Positions 45,905-55,609 are shown, counted from the stretch's first letter. The stretch: DNA of 64,000 nt from Streptomyces plumbidurans (GCF_019857225.1 NZ_JAFJSY010000027.1:1-64000), one strand, 5' to 3'. A program made the numbers and translations. The notes: generated from the letters alone by a model not told the origin.

Positions 45905-47116
45905 TCAGGGCCGCGGGTCGGGAACGGGTGTGCTGGGGTGGGCGACCTGGGTGCGGTTGCGTTCGCCGGACCGGAGGACTCCCGCGAAGGCCGCGAGGCC
46001 GCAGGCCAGGACTGTCACCAGGACGAAGGAGATCATCAGGTTCGTCGCCTGGGCGACGCCGCCGATCAGGCTCGGTGCGATCAGGCCGGAGGTGTACGTG
46101 ATGGTCGCGACGCCCGCGATGGCCTGGCTCGGGTTGGGCCCGCTGTGCCCGGCCGCCGCGAAGCACAACGGCACGACCACGGCGATGCCGAGGCCCATCA
46201 GCGCGAACCCGCTCATCGCCACCACCGGATGACCGGCGAGGACGATCAGCACTCCGCCCACGACGGCGAGGGCCCCGCCGGCCCGGACCGTACGGACCGC
46301 GCCGAACCGGTTGACCACCGCGTCGCCCACCAGCCGGGCCACCGCCATGGTGAGCATGAACCCGGTGGTGCAGGCGGCCGCCAGACCCGCCGAGGTCTCC
46401 AGCCGGTCGCGCAGATAGACCGCCGACCAGTCCAGGCTCGCGCCCTCCGCGAACACCGCGCAGAAGCCGACCGCGCCGATCAGCAGCGCGGACTTGGGCG
46501 GCAACGCGAACCTCGGCGGCGGCTCCTCGTCCTCGGCGGGCTGCAGGTCGAGCACCCAGCGGCAGGCCAGCATGCCGAGGAGCGTGAGCGTCGCCGCGGC
46601 CAGCGCGAAGTGCACGCGCGCGTCCGCGCCGAGGTGCGCGGCGAGCGTGCCGGCCGCCGAACCGATCAGGGCGCCCGCGCTCCACATGCCGTGCAGCCCG
46701 GACATGATCGACTTGTCGAGCAGCCGCTCCACCTCGACACCCAGCGCGTTCATGGCGACGTCGGCCATGCCCGCGCTCGCGCCGTAGACGAACATCGCCA
46801 GGCACAGGGTGTACAGGTTCGGCGCGAGCGACGGAAGGATCAGGGACAGCGTCCACAGCGCGATCAGTCCGCGCAGCGCCGCACGGCTGCCGAAGCGGTG
46901 ACTGATCCGGCCGGCCAGGGGCATCGAGCAGGAGGCACCGAACGCCGTGAAGGCGAGGGCGAAGCCGAGCTGTCCCGCGCTGAGCGAGGCATGGTCCTGG
47001 ACCCAGGGCACCCGGGTCGCGAAGGAGCCCGTGACGGCTCCGTGCACGGCGAACACGGCGGCCACCGCGTACCGGGCACGCCTCACCTCGCGCAGGTCGC
47101 GGACCACGTCGCTCAT
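45905..47116 (-). CDS. Major facilitator superfamily transporter next to a ROK regulator
   Basis: 403 residues from the ATG at 47116, with about 12 helices. GRISHRFGSRAALR is the loop 2-3 motif. The overall type (RYAVAAVFAVHGAVTGSFATRVPWV) resembles the FucP/YbjJ-like branch. It is divergently transcribed from the ROK regulator across a 152-base gap with a palindrome, so the regulator probably controls it. Confidence 0.9.
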   Translation of the reverse strand: MSDVVRDLREVRRARYAVAAVFAVHGAVTGSFATRVPWVQDHASLSAGQLGFALAFTAFGASCSMPLAGRISHRFGSRAALRGLIALWTLSLILPSLAPNLYTLCLAMFVYGASAGMADVAMNALGVEVERLLDKSIMSGLHGMWSAGALIGSAAGTLAAHLGADARVHFALAAATLTLLGMLACRWVLDLQPAEDEEPPPRFALPPKSALLIGAVGFCAVFAEGASLDWSAVYLRDRLETSAGLAAACTTGFMLTMAVARLVGDAVVNRFGAVRTVRAGGALAVVGGVLIVLAGHPVVAMSGFALMGLGIAVVVPLCFAAAGHSGPNPSQAIAGVATITYTSGLIAPSLIGGVAQATNLMISFVLVTVLACGLAAFAGVLRSGERNRTQVAHPSTPVPDPRP

Positions 47117-47172
47117 CCTCCGGCCCCTCCCGGTCTCACCGTCTCCAGGGTTCCCCACCAGCGCCCGGTAAA

Positions 47173-47195
47173 CTATCAGGAACCCTGCCTGATAG
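47173..47195. promoter_or_regulatory. Palindromic operator between MFS and ROK genes
   Basis: CTATCAGG and CCTGATAG are perfect 8-bp arms around 7 bases. It lies 56 bases upstream of the MFS start and 73 bases upstream of the ROK start, the place for a shared operator. Confidence 0.6.
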
Positions 47196-47268
47196 ATAGG
47201 GCTTTCCCGGCCGTGCGACCGCACGGACCTCGTGCGGTGCGGCCCCGCCGATCTGGAAGGATCCCGGC

Positions 47269-48969
47269 ATGCCTGCATCTCCGAGCACCGCCCGGGCCAT
47301 CAACGACCGGCTCGCCCTGCGCCTGCTCCAGGAGGAAGGCCCGCTCACGGCAGGGCAGTTGAAGCAGCTGACCGGACTGTCCAGACCGACCGTCGCCGAC
47401 CTCGTGGAACGCCTGACCGTCTCCGGGCTGATCACCGTGGTCGGGGAGGCGGGGGAGCAGCGGCGCGGGCCGAACGCCAAGCTGTACGGGATCGTCGCCG
47501 ACCGCGCGCATCTGGCCGCGCTGGACGTGCGCACCGAGAGCGTGCGCGTGGTGGTGACCGACCTGGTGGGCCGGGTGCTCGCCGAGGCGTCCGTGCCGAT
47601 CGGCGGGGACACGGGTACGGGGCCGGTGGTGGAGCAGGCGGTCGCGCTGGTCGAAGGCGCGGCGAAGGAGGCCGGGGCGACGGGTGCGCCCGCGCGCGAC
47701 GCCGGCCGGGCGTGGGGGCGCCTGCACACCGTGGGCATCGGCGCTCCCGGCCTGATCGACCCGACCATCGGCGAACTGCGCGACTCCTCCGGCCTGCCCG
47801 AATGGCACCGCCGTCTCGTCGCCGCCGTCCAGGACCGGTTCCCCGAGGCACGCGTCGATGTCGGCAACGAGGCCAACCTCGCGGCACTCGCCGAACAGCG
47901 CGACGGCGCCGCCCACGACCGCGACACCTTCGTCCTCCTCTGGCTCAGCCACGGCACCGGCGCAGCAGTGGTCCTGGACGGCGCCCTACGCCGCGGCGCC
48001 TCAGGCGGCACCGGCGAGATCGGCTTCCTGCCGGTACCAGGAACCATCGGACTACCCTCCGCGACGGACTGCGCCGGAGGCTTCCACTCCCTGGCGGGAT
48101 CGGCGGCGATCGTGGAGCTGGCGGGGGAGTACGGGTTGACGGCCGAGGACGCGGCGGAGAGGCCGGCCGCGGCGGGGGTGGTGCGGGCGGCGGTGGACTT
48201 GGTGGGGCGGGGGGCGTGGGGTGCTGAGGCGGATCCGGGGCGCGGGGAGGCTGCCGGCTCGCTCGGCAGGGGGGACGTCGGCTCGGTTCGCAGCGAAGAT
48301 GCCGGCTCGGTCGGCGGTGGGCGTGCGGCGCAGGGTGGTGGCGAGGACGCCGGTCCGGCCGGCATGGGGGAGGCCAGCTCTGCTCGCAGCGGGGACGCGA
48401 GCTCAGTTGGCGGTGAGCGCGCCGTGCAGGATCGTGGCGAGGACGTCGGCTGGGCTCGAAGGGAGCGCGACGGCTCGGCTGGCGGCGAGCGCGCCATGCG
48501 GGATCGTGGCGCGGACGCCGGTCCGGCCGGCAGAGGGGACCTCGGCTCCGCTCGCAGCGGGGGCGCGGGCTCGGCTCGCGGCGAGCGCGCCGTGCAGGAT
48601 TGCAACCAGGACGCGGGCCCAGCTGGCAGCGGGCACGCCGACCCGCCCAGCGGCGAGCGCACCGCGCAGAACCCTGCGCGCATCGAGGTGGCCGGGCGTT
48701 TCCTCGATGCCCTCGCCGATCGGCTCGCCGTTGGTGTCGCCTCCGTGGTGGCGATTCTTGACCCCGGGTGTGTCGTTCTGGGCGGTGAGGTCGGACAGGC
48801 CGGTGGCAAGGAGCTTGCCCGGCGTGTGGAGGATCGCGTTCGCCGTATGTCCCCGCTGGCCACCGAGGTCCGCCCGAGTACGCTCGGCGGCGCCGCCGTT
48901 CTGCGCGGCGCCCTGCTCACGGCGCGGGACCAGGCCCAGGACGAACTGTTCGCGCCTCCGGAACGGTAG
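47269..48969 (+). CDS. ROK-family transcriptional regulator with an inserted tandem-repeat region
   Basis: 566 residues, about 150 longer than usual. An N-terminal winged HTH (LRLLQEEGPLTAGQLKQLTG, then LSRPTVADLVERL) precedes a ROK domain: GIGAPGLIDP near 160, GNEANLAALAEQ near 203 and GASGGTGEIGF near 244. The zinc-binding Cys motif is reduced: only the DCAGG segment is visible. Residues about 335-470 are a Gly/Ala/Ser/Arg/Asp-rich array of roughly 32-residue units. The ROK fold then resumes (ILDPGCVVLGGEVG). It should respond to a sugar. Confidence 0.9.
   Translation: MPASPSTARAINDRLALRLLQEEGPLTAGQLKQLTGLSRPTVADLVERLTVSGLITVVGEAGEQRRGPNAKLYGIVADRAHLAALDVRTESVRVVVTDLVGRVLAEASVPIGGDTGTGPVVEQAVALVEGAAKEAGATGAPARDAGRAWGRLHTVGIGAPGLIDPTIGELRDSSGLPEWHRRLVAAVQDRFPEARVDVGNEANLAALAEQRDGAAHDRDTFVLLWLSHGTGAAVVLDGALRRGASGGTGEIGFLPVPGTIGLPSATDCAGGFHSLAGSAAIVELAGEYGLTAEDAAERPAAAGVVRAAVDLVGRGAWGAEADPGRGEAAGSLGRGDVGSVRSEDAGSVGGGRAAQGGGEDAGPAGMGEASSARSGDASSVGGERAVQDRGEDVGWARRERDGSAGGERAMRDRGADAGPAGRGDLGSARSGGAGSARGERAVQDCNQDAGPAGSGHADPPSGERTAQNPARIEVAGRFLDALADRLAVGVASVVAILDPGCVVLGGEVGQAGGKELARRVEDRVRRMSPLATEVRPSTLGGAAVLRGALLTARDQAQDELFAPPER
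48271..48675 (+). repeat. About 4.5 degenerate 96-bp repeats inside the ROK gene
   Basis: Units at 48271-48366, 48367-48462, 48463-48534 (shortened by 8 codons), 48535-48630 and a partial from 48631. Each encodes a variant of G-D-x-G-S-x-R-S-x-D-A-G-S-x-G-G-E-R-A followed by Q-D-R-G-E-D-A-G-P-A-G. Reading frame is kept throughout. Confidence 0.85.
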
Positions 48970-49058
48970 TTCCCTCCGGGGGTTCTGCGGGCCCGGTGCC
49001 CCTCGAACTCGCCTGAGGGCACTGAAAACTGCGGCCCCGCCGCCTCACACCCGCCGTC

Positions 49059-49793
49059 TCACACCCTCCGCAGATACTCCTCGAACGTCCCCTTCCCCGT
49101 CGCCTGCTCCGGCGCCAGATGTCCCCCCTGGCGGACGGCGCGGTACGTCCTGCCCCACAGCGGCACGTTGAGGATCGCGCGACGGCGACCCGTCGACTTG
49201 AGCCAGGCGCGGGCCAGGGACTCCAAGGTACGGATCTCGGGGCCGCCCATGTCCTGGACGCGCCCGGCGGGCGCCTGACCCGCCAACTCGGCCAGCCGCT
49301 GCGCCACTTCGGCCACCTCGACCGGCTGGTCCCGCACCCCGGCCGGCAGCAGCAGGACCGGCAGCTTGGCCAGCGCCCGGAAGATCATCACGGGCAGATC
49401 GTGGAACTGCGTCGCGCGCAGCACCGTCCAGCCGATGCCCGACTCCTCGATCAGCTTCTCCACCGCGAGCTTGGCCTTGTAGTAGCCGAGCGGCACCTCG
49501 TCGACGCCGACGATCGAGATGTAGACCAGATGCCGTACACCCGCCCGTCGCGCCGCCTCCACCAGGTTCCGCGCGGCCTTCTCGTCACCGCCGGTCTGCG
49601 TGGTCGCGCAGTGCACGACCGTGTCCACGCCGTCGACCGCGGCGTCCAGCCCGGCACCGCCCTTGCGCAGGTCGACGGCGTACGGCGGGGTGTGCCGGCT
49701 GAGCACCCGCACCTCGTGACCGTCCGCACGCAACCGCTCGGTGACGAGCCGGCCGAGGGTACCGGTGCCGCCGGTCACCAGGATCGTGGTCAT
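49059..49793 (-). CDS. NAD(P)-binding atypical SDR oxidoreductase
   Basis: 244 residues. Rossmann motif TGGTGTLG at 7-14; HCATTQTGGDEKAARN and YISIVGVDEVPLGYYKAKLAVE follow the NmrA/atypical SDR pattern, with YxxxK in YYKAK. AAGGAG precedes the ATG. A TGTCACA element upstream and the adjacent ECF41 sigma gene suggest it is the sigma factor's target, as oxidoreductases are in this ECF group. Confidence 0.9.
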   Translation of the reverse strand: MTTILVTGGTGTLGRLVTERLRADGHEVRVLSRHTPPYAVDLRKGGAGLDAAVDGVDTVVHCATTQTGGDEKAARNLVEAARRAGVRHLVYISIVGVDEVPLGYYKAKLAVEKLIEESGIGWTVLRATQFHDLPVMIFRALAKLPVLLLPAGVRDQPVEVAEVAQRLAELAGQAPAGRVQDMGGPEIRTLESLARAWLKSTGRRRAILNVPLWGRTYRAVRQGGHLAPEQATGKGTFEEYLRRV

Positions 49794-49850
49794 GCTGTTC
49801 AGCTCCTTCGACGCCGGGCGCTCCCGGACGGAACACCCTTCGGCAACTGA

Positions 49851-49878
49851 GACCGAGCAGCCGGTGCCCGATGTGACA
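49851..49878 (-). promoter_or_regulatory. Candidate ECF41-type promoter of the oxidoreductase gene
   Basis: Reading the minus strand, TGTCACA (49878-49872) is followed after 16 bases by CGGTC (49855-49851). The published ECF41 pattern is TGTCACA-N16-CGTC. The -35 is exact and the -10 has one extra G. The start codon lies about 58 bases further on. Confidence 0.6.
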
Positions 49879-49938
49879 ACCCGCTACGACTGCCTCAACC
49901 GCGCCTCACCCACGGCCCGTCCATGCCTCTTCCGCGCC

Positions 49939-50826
49939 TCAGCCCTGTCTCAGCTGACGCTGCGCGAAGACCAGCTTGTCCGGGTTCAGTACGGTCCGCA
50001 CGTGGGAGGTCAGCCCGTCCCGCATCTCGAACGCGACCAGGCCGAAGAGCAGGTCGCCGTCCCATACGGCCACCCCCTGGGCGCCGTTGACCTCGAGCGT
50101 GGTCAAGGAGAGCCCGGAGAGGTACCGCTGGACGATACCCACCACGAGCCGCGCCACCTTGTCGGGCCCCTCCACCGCGCGCAGCGCCGCGCGGACCTTG
50201 CCGCCGCCGTCGCTGGAGAAGGTCACGTCCGCCGTCAGCAGCTTCTCCAGGCTCGCCAGATCACCGTCTCGCGCCGCCGTGATGAAGGAGGTGACGAGCT
50301 CCTCCTGCTGCTCGGGCGCCGGCTCGAACCGGGCCCGCTCCTCGCTCACCCGCTGCACCGCCCGCCGGTGCAGCTGGCGGGAGTTGGCCTCCGTCAGGTC
50401 GAGCGCCTCGGCGATCTCGCGGTGGCCGTAGCCGAAGGCCTCGCGCAGCACGTACACCGCGCGCTCGGTCGGACCGAGCCGCTCCAGCAGGACCAGCATC
50501 GCGAGCGACACCGCCTCGCGCTGCTCCGCCGACTCCAGCGGGCCGAGCGTCCCGCCCGAGGTGACCACCGGCTCCGGCAGCCAGACCCCGACGTAGCTCT
50601 CGCGCCGGGCGCGCGCCGAGGTCAGCCGGGTGAGACAGAGGTTGGTGACGACCTTGGCGAGCCAGGCCGCCGGGTGCTCGATGCCCGTACGATCAGCCCC
50701 GCTGAAGCGCAGATAGGCGTCCTGGACCGCGTCCTCGGCCTCGTCCGCCGAGCCCAGCATGCGGTAGGCGAGACCGAACAGCCGCGGGCGGTGCGTCTCG
50801 AACTCGTCGGCGATCGCGCTGCTCAT
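49939..50826 (-). CDS. ECF41-group sigma factor with C-terminal SnoaL-like domain
   Basis: 295 residues from the ATG at 50826. Sigma-2 (about 5-75) and sigma-4 (about 105-165) are followed by a NTF2/SnoaL-like extension. All three ECF41 signatures are present: WLPEP at 82-86, DGGGK at 206-210 and NPDKL at 281-285. In this group the C-terminal extension acts as a built-in regulator instead of a separate anti-sigma factor, and none is encoded nearby. The signal is unknown. Confidence 0.95.
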   Translation of the reverse strand: MSSAIADEFETHRPRLFGLAYRMLGSADEAEDAVQDAYLRFSGADRTGIEHPAAWLAKVVTNLCLTRLTSARARRESYVGVWLPEPVVTSGGTLGPLESAEQREAVSLAMLVLLERLGPTERAVYVLREAFGYGHREIAEALDLTEANSRQLHRRAVQRVSEERARFEPAPEQQEELVTSFITAARDGDLASLEKLLTADVTFSSDGGGKVRAALRAVEGPDKVARLVVGIVQRYLSGLSLTTLEVNGAQGVAVWDGDLLFGLVAFEMRDGLTSHVRTVLNPDKLVFAQRQLRQG

Positions 50827-51058
50827 GGGCACCACCCTGCCAGAGCGCCGCTGCCCGGGAGTTGGGGGCCCGGCGGCGGGCAAGGGCCGTCGTCACCACC
50901 GCCGGGCCGGACTGCGGGTCCAAAAGGACTAGACCAAAGGGTCCAGCAGATCGGGATGGTTGAGAAGTCCACAGTCACGTCCTGTGAGCCAACGCACACC
51001 CTTCGCCCGTATGGACGACGATCGGGCGTGGCACACTGACTCTGTACCAGAAGCAGCG

Positions 51059-51187
51059 CACTCCGGGGTCGGTGTAATTCCGAACCGGCGGTTACAGTCC
51101 GCGACCCGGCCGCTTCCAGCGGCCGGTTGACCAGGTGAAACTCCTGGACCGACGGTTAAAGTCCGGATGGGAGGCAGTGCGCGGCGG
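51059..51187 (+). ncRNA. FMN riboswitch (RFN element)
   Basis: The conserved segments of the RFN element appear in order: CCGGGGTCGGTGTAATTCC, then GAACCGGCGGTTACAGTCC, a variable hairpin GGCCGCTTCCAGCGGCC, TTGACCAGGTGAAACTCC, then GACGGTTAAAGTCCGGATGG and GAGGCAGTGCGC. It lies 140 bases upstream of ribE and controls the ribE-ribM-ribBA-ribH operon in response to FMN. A CTGTCG-TCAT-CGACAG hairpin (51275-51290) in the remaining leader may belong to the expression platform. Confidence 0.95.
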
Positions 51188-51328
51188 GCGGGCATTCGTG
51201 CGCGCCGCCGTATCGGTTCCGTCCTGCGGGACGAGAGCGTCCGGCGTCGCCCCCGGTGTCCTCGCCCGTTCATTCTGTCGTCATCGACAGGCCCCGGAGT
51301 CCGTGCCCGAAGAGGGAGGACCCGGGAA

Positions 51329-51934
51329 GTGTTCACCGGAATCGTCGAAGAGCTGGGCGAGATCACCGCCGTCGAGGACCTCGGCGACGCCTGTCGCTTC
51401 CGAGTGCGCGGCCCCGTCGTCACCGAGGGCGCGAAACACGGTGACTCCATCGCGGTGAACGGCGTATGCCTCACGGTCGTGGACCACGAGGGCGACGAGT
51501 TCACCGCCGACGTCATGGCCGAGACCCTCGTCCGCTCCAGCCTCGGCGCACTCTCCGTGGGCTCCCGCGCCAACCTCGAACGCCCCATGGCCGTCGGCGC
51601 CCGCCTCGGCGGCCACATCGTGCAGGGCCATGTCGACGGCACGGGCCAGATCCTGGAGCGCAAGCCCTCCGACCACTGGGAGATCGTCAAGGTCTCCCTC
51701 CCCGCGGACCTGACCCGCTATGTCGTGGAGAAGGGCTCGATCACCGTCGACGGCATCAGCCTCACCGTGGTCGACGCGGGCCCCGACTACTTCACGGTCA
51801 GCCTCATCCCGACCACCCTCGCCCTGACCACGCTCGGCCACAAGCAGCCCGGCGACCCGGTCAACCTCGAGGTCGACGTCGTCGCCAAGTACGTCGAGCG
51901 CCTGCTCGGCAGCGCTCAGGGAGCAGACCGGTGA
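51329..51934 (+). CDS. ribE: Riboflavin synthase, alpha subunit type
   Basis: 201 residues with the two homologous lumazine-binding barrels: [12 protein letters not shown]-type opening (GTG start), [14 protein letters not shown] in the first and [14 protein letters not shown] in the second. It dismutates two 6,7-dimethyl-8-ribityllumazines to riboflavin. The stop overlaps the next gene. First gene behind the FMN riboswitch; in some Streptomyces papers it is called ribB. Confidence 0.96.
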   Translation: MFTGIVEELGEITAVEDLGDACRFRVRGPVVTEGAKHGDSIAVNGVCLTVVDHEGDEFTADVMAETLVRSSLGALSVGSRANLERPMAVGARLGGHIVQGHVDGTGQILERKPSDHWEIVKVSLPADLTRYVVEKGSITVDGISLTVVDAGPDYFTVSLIPTTLALTTLGHKQPGDPVNLEVDVVAKYVERLLGSAQGADR

Positions 51935-52572
51935 ACTGGCTGAACTCCGAGGCGTTCACCCTGTTCGGCCAGCACATCATCTGGTCGGACATGATCGGCA
52001 ACGTCCTCGGCCTGATCACCCTCGCCCTCGGCTGGCGCCGCTCCCTGCTGACCTGGCCGGTGCAGTTCCTCTCCGGCCTGGTCCTCTTCGTCGCCTTCTA
52101 CGGCCATCTGGCCGGCAGCGCGGGCAAGCAGACCGTCGTCATGGCCGTAGCCCTGTACGGCTGGTGGCAGTGGAGCCGCAGCAAGGACCGGGCGCAGGAC
52201 GGCCACATCGTCCCGCGGTTCGCCACCTGGCGGGAGCGCGGCGCGATGGTCGCCGCCGCCGCGGTCGGCACGGTCGCGGTCGCCCTCCTGTTCAAGGCCT
52301 ACCCGTCGCTGTCCTGGGACCCCTGGCCCGACGCCTACATCTTCGTCGGCACCGTCGTCGCCATGTACGCGCAGGCCCGCGGCATGGTCGAGTTCTGGAT
52401 CGCCTGGCTCCTGGTGGACGTCGTCGGCGTCCCCCTCAACTTCGCCAACGGCTACGCCTTCTCCGGCTTCGTCTACGTCATCTACGGCGCACTCGTCCTG
52501 TGGGGCATGCGCGACTGGTGGCTGCGCTCCCGCGACGGCGCGCGGCCCGTCCTGGAAGGAGCGCCGGCATGA
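51931..52572 (+). CDS. ribM: PnuC-family riboflavin transporter (RibM/PnuX type)
   Basis: 213 residues, about 7 hydrophobic helices. The PnuC-like motif LYGWWQW lies near residue 76 and a [21 protein letters not shown] segment near 155. Although PnuC carries nicotinamide riboside, members inside FMN-controlled rib operons, such as RibM of roseoflavin-producing Streptomyces, move riboflavin. The operon position supports that substrate. GTG overlaps ribE and the stop overlaps ribBA. Confidence 0.9.
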   Translation: MNWLNSEAFTLFGQHIIWSDMIGNVLGLITLALGWRRSLLTWPVQFLSGLVLFVAFYGHLAGSAGKQTVVMAVALYGWWQWSRSKDRAQDGHIVPRFATWRERGAMVAAAAVGTVAVALLFKAYPSLSWDPWPDAYIFVGTVVAMYAQARGMVEFWIAWLLVDVVGVPLNFANGYAFSGFVYVIYGALVLWGMRDWWLRSRDGARPVLEGAPA

Positions 52573-53858
52573 CTTCGGCACCCATTCTCTACAGCACCGA
52601 CGGCATCGAGGACTGGTCGCTCGACCCGATCGAGCAGGCCGTCGCCGACATCGCGGCCGGCCGCCCCATCGTGGTGGTCGACGACGAGGACCGCGAGAAC
52701 GAGGGCGACCTCGTCGTCGCCGCCGAGAAAATCACCCCCGAGATCGTCGCCTTCATGATGAGCGAGTGCCGCGGCCTGATCTGCGCCCCCATGGAGGGCG
52801 AGGAGCTGGACCGGCTGAAGCTGCCGCAGATGGTGGACGACAACACCGAGTCGATGAGGACCGCGTTCACGGTCTCCGTCGACGCCTCCGCCGCGCACGG
52901 CGTCACCACCGGCATCTCGGCAGCCGACCGCGCCACCACGCTCCAGCTGCTGGCGAGCGGCGACGCCGAACCGTCCGACTTCGTGCGCCCCGGCCATATC
53001 TTCCCGCTGCGCGCCAGGTCCGGCGGGGTCCTGACCCGCGACGGCCACACCGAGGCCGCCGTGGACCTGGCCCGGCTCGCGGGACTGCGCCCGGCCGGCG
53101 CGATCGTCGAGATCGCCGGCGAGGACGGCCGGATGCTGCGGCTGCCCGAACTGATCCCGTTCGCCCGCAAGCACGGCCTGACGATCATCTCCATCGAGGA
53201 CCTGATCGCCTACCGCCGAGCCTCCGAGCCCACGGTCCGCCGCGAGGCCGAGACCCAACTGCCCACCAAACACGGCCAGTTCACGGCCTACGGCTACCGC
53301 TCCACCGTCGACGGCGTCGAGCACGTCGCCCTCGTCCACGGCGAGATCGGCGACGGCGAGGACGTCCTCGTCCGGGTCCACTCCGAGTGCCTGACCGGCG
53401 ACATCTTCGCCTCCCTGCGCTGCGACTGCGGCCCCCAGCTGGACGCCTCCCTGAAGCGCATCCAGGCCGAGGGCAGGGGAGTGGTGGTCTACCTGCGCGG
53501 GCACGAGGGCCGCGGCATCGGGCTGCTGTCCAAGCTGCGCGCGTACGAACTCCAGGAGCGCGGCCGCGACACCCTCGACGCCAACCTCGAACTGGGCCTG
53601 CCCGCCGACGCCCGCGACTACGGCGCGGGCGCGCAGATACTGGCGGACCTCGGCGTTCGGAGCGTCCGCCTGATGACCAACAACCCCGACAAGACCGACG
53701 CACTGGTCCGCCACGGCATCGCGGTCTCCGGCCGCGAGCCGATGCCGGTGCAGGCGGGCGAGCACAACCTCCGCTACCTGCGCACCAAGCGGGACCGGAT
53801 GGGGCACGATCTGCCCTGGCTGGACACGGCTCCCGCGTCCACCTGCGGCAACCAGTAA
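52569..53858 (+). CDS. ribBA: Bifunctional DHBP synthase / GTP cyclohydrolase II
   Basis: 429 residues. The N-terminal half (to about 210) makes 3,4-dihydroxy-2-butanone 4-phosphate; [16 protein letters not shown] holds the metal-binding acids. The C-terminal half opens GTP; the zinc Cys set is in [21 protein letters not shown], in shorter form CLTGDIF and RCDCG, followed by HEGRGIGL. Both active sites look intact. ATG overlaps the ribM stop. Confidence 0.97.
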   Translation: MTSAPILYSTDGIEDWSLDPIEQAVADIAAGRPIVVVDDEDRENEGDLVVAAEKITPEIVAFMMSECRGLICAPMEGEELDRLKLPQMVDDNTESMRTAFTVSVDASAAHGVTTGISAADRATTLQLLASGDAEPSDFVRPGHIFPLRARSGGVLTRDGHTEAAVDLARLAGLRPAGAIVEIAGEDGRMLRLPELIPFARKHGLTIISIEDLIAYRRASEPTVRREAETQLPTKHGQFTAYGYRSTVDGVEHVALVHGEIGDGEDVLVRVHSECLTGDIFASLRCDCGPQLDASLKRIQAEGRGVVVYLRGHEGRGIGLLSKLRAYELQERGRDTLDANLELGLPADARDYGAGAQILADLGVRSVRLMTNNPDKTDALVRHGIAVSGREPMPVQAGEHNLRYLRTKRDRMGHDLPWLDTAPASTCGNQ

Positions 53859-53893
53859 GACATGTTCAAAAGGCACGAAGGAGACACGGGAAC

Positions 53894-54379
53894 GTGAGCG
53901 GCAAGGGCGCACCGGAGCTGTCGGTACGGAACGTCGGGGACCTCAGGGTCGCCGTCATCGCGGCGCAGTGGCACGAGAAGGTGATGGACGGCCTGGTGGA
54001 CGGCGCACTGCGCGCCCTGCACGACCTCGGGATCGACGAGCCGACCCTGCTGCGGGTGCCCGGCAGCTGGGAACTCCCGGTCGTCGCCAAGGCCCTCGCG
54101 GGCCGCGGCTACGACGCGATCGTCGCCCTGGGCGTCGTCATCCGCGGCGGCACCCCCCACTTCGACTACGTGTGCCAGGGCGTCACCCAGGGCCTCACCC
54201 AGGTCTGCGTCGACACCGGGGTGCCGGTCGGCTTCGGCCTGCTCACCTGTGACAACGAGGAGCAGGCCCTGGACCGGGCCGGTCTGCCCGGCTCCAACGA
54301 GGACAAGGGCCACGAGGCGGTGACCGCGGCGGTGGCGACCGCGGCCACGCTCCGCTCAGTATCCGAACCGTGGCACTGA
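53894..54379 (+). CDS. ribH: 6,7-dimethyl-8-ribityllumazine synthase
   Basis: 161 residues. It condenses the RibA and RibB products to the lumazine that ribE uses, and assembles as an icosahedral shell. [18 protein letters not shown] contains the catalytic His and phosphate loop, and [16 protein letters not shown] is conserved. GTG start with AAGGAG about 12 bases upstream. Last rib gene; hisE follows after 34 bases. Confidence 0.96.
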   Translation: MSGKGAPELSVRNVGDLRVAVIAAQWHEKVMDGLVDGALRALHDLGIDEPTLLRVPGSWELPVVAKALAGRGYDAIVALGVVIRGGTPHFDYVCQGVTQGLTQVCVDTGVPVGFGLLTCDNEEQALDRAGLPGSNEDKGHEAVTAAVATAATLRSVSEPWH

Positions 54380-54413
54380 CACATCCGGTGTGTGGCATAG
54401 GCTGAGCGTCACC

Positions 54414-54686
54414 ATGTCCAAGAAGACGTTCGAGGAGCTCTTCACCGAGCTCCAGCACAAGGCCGCCCACGGCGACCCCGCCACTTCCCGTACCGCAGAA
54501 CTGGTCGGCAAGGGCGTCCATGCCATCGGCAAGAAGGTCGTCGAAGAGGCCGCCGAGGTATGGATGGCCGCCGAGCACGAGGGCAAGGAGGCAGCCGCCG
54601 AGGAGATCTCGCAGCTGCTGTACCACGTCCAGGTGATGATGGTCGCCCGCGGCATCTCCCTGGACGACGTCTACGCCCATCTGTAA
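54414..54686 (+). CDS. hisE: Phosphoribosyl-ATP pyrophosphatase
   Basis: 90 residues, MazG-like all-helical fold. It hydrolyses PR-ATP to PR-AMP in histidine synthesis. [20 protein letters not shown] carries the acidic metal-binding EExxE/ExxD helix. The ATG at 54414 is preferred over 54390. It pairs with hisG 52 bases downstream, the usual actinobacterial hisEG unit separated from the main his operon. Confidence 0.96.
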   Translation: MSKKTFEELFTELQHKAAHGDPATSRTAELVGKGVHAIGKKVVEEAAEVWMAAEHEGKEAAAEEISQLLYHVQVMMVARGISLDDVYAHL

Positions 54687-54738
54687 GCCGCCCCGGCTCA
54701 GAGCACACCCACCCCATCACGCAAAGGAAGCCGACCTC

Positions 54739-55596
54739 ATGCTGCGCATCGCCGTCCCCAACAAGGGTTCCCTGTCAGGCCCTGCGGCGGAGATGCTGCA
54801 TGAGGCCGGCTACCGCCAGCGCCGCGAGTCCAAGGAACTGCGCACCGTCGACCCGTCGAACGAGGTCGAGTTCTTCTACCTCCGCCCCCGCGACATCGCG
54901 ATCTACGTCTCCTCCGGGAAGCTCGACATCGGCATCACCGGCCGCGATCTGCTGATCGACTCCGGCGCCCACGCCGAGGAGATCCTCCCGCTCGGCTTCG
55001 CCCGCTCCACCTTCCGCTTCGCCGCCAAGCCGGGCACCGCGAACGGACTGGCGGACCTGAAGGGCAGGACGGTCGCCACCTCCTACGAGGGCATCGTCGA
55101 GGGTCACCTCACCGAGCACGGCGTCGACGCCTCCGTCGTCCACCTCGACGGCGCCGTGGAGACGGCGATCGAGCTGGGCGTCGCCGAGGTCATCGCCGAC
55201 GTCGTCGAGACCGGCACCTCGCTGCGCAACGCGGGCCTGGAGGTCTTCGGCGAGCCGATCATGAAGTCCGAGGCCGTCGTGATCCGCCGTACGGGCGCCG
55301 ACGCCGATGAGAGCGCCGAGCCCAAGGTCCAGCAGTTCCTGCGCCGCCTCCAGGGTGTCCTGGTGGCCCGGACGTACGTGATGATGGACTACGACTGCCG
55401 CGTCGAGCAGCTGGAGAAGGCCGTGGCCCTCACCCCGGGTCTGGAGTCCCCGACCATCTCCCCGCTGCACAACGAGGGCTGGGTCGCCGTCCGTGCCATG
55501 GTCCCCACCAAGGACGCCCAGCGCATCATGGACGACCTGTACGCGATCGGCGCCCGGGCCATCCTGACCACTGCCATCCACGCCTGCCGTCTCTGA
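54739..55596 (+). CDS. hisG: ATP phosphoribosyltransferase, long form
   Basis: 285 residues, the long HisG with C-terminal regulatory domain (from about 210), so no HisZ is needed. First step of histidine synthesis, feedback-inhibited by histidine. The PRPP-binding ELGVAEVIADVVETGTSLRNAGL near residue 140-162, in shorter core DVVETGTSLR, is intact. AAAGGAAG precedes the ATG. Confidence 0.97.
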   Translation: MLRIAVPNKGSLSGPAAEMLHEAGYRQRRESKELRTVDPSNEVEFFYLRPRDIAIYVSSGKLDIGITGRDLLIDSGAHAEEILPLGFARSTFRFAAKPGTANGLADLKGRTVATSYEGIVEGHLTEHGVDASVVHLDGAVETAIELGVAEVIADVVETGTSLRNAGLEVFGEPIMKSEAVVIRRTGADADESAEPKVQQFLRRLQGVLVARTYVMMDYDCRVEQLEKAVALTPGLESPTISPLHNEGWVAVRAMVPTKDAQRIMDDLYAIGARAILTTAIHACRL

Positions 55597-55609
55597 GGGG
55601 TACGCAGAG

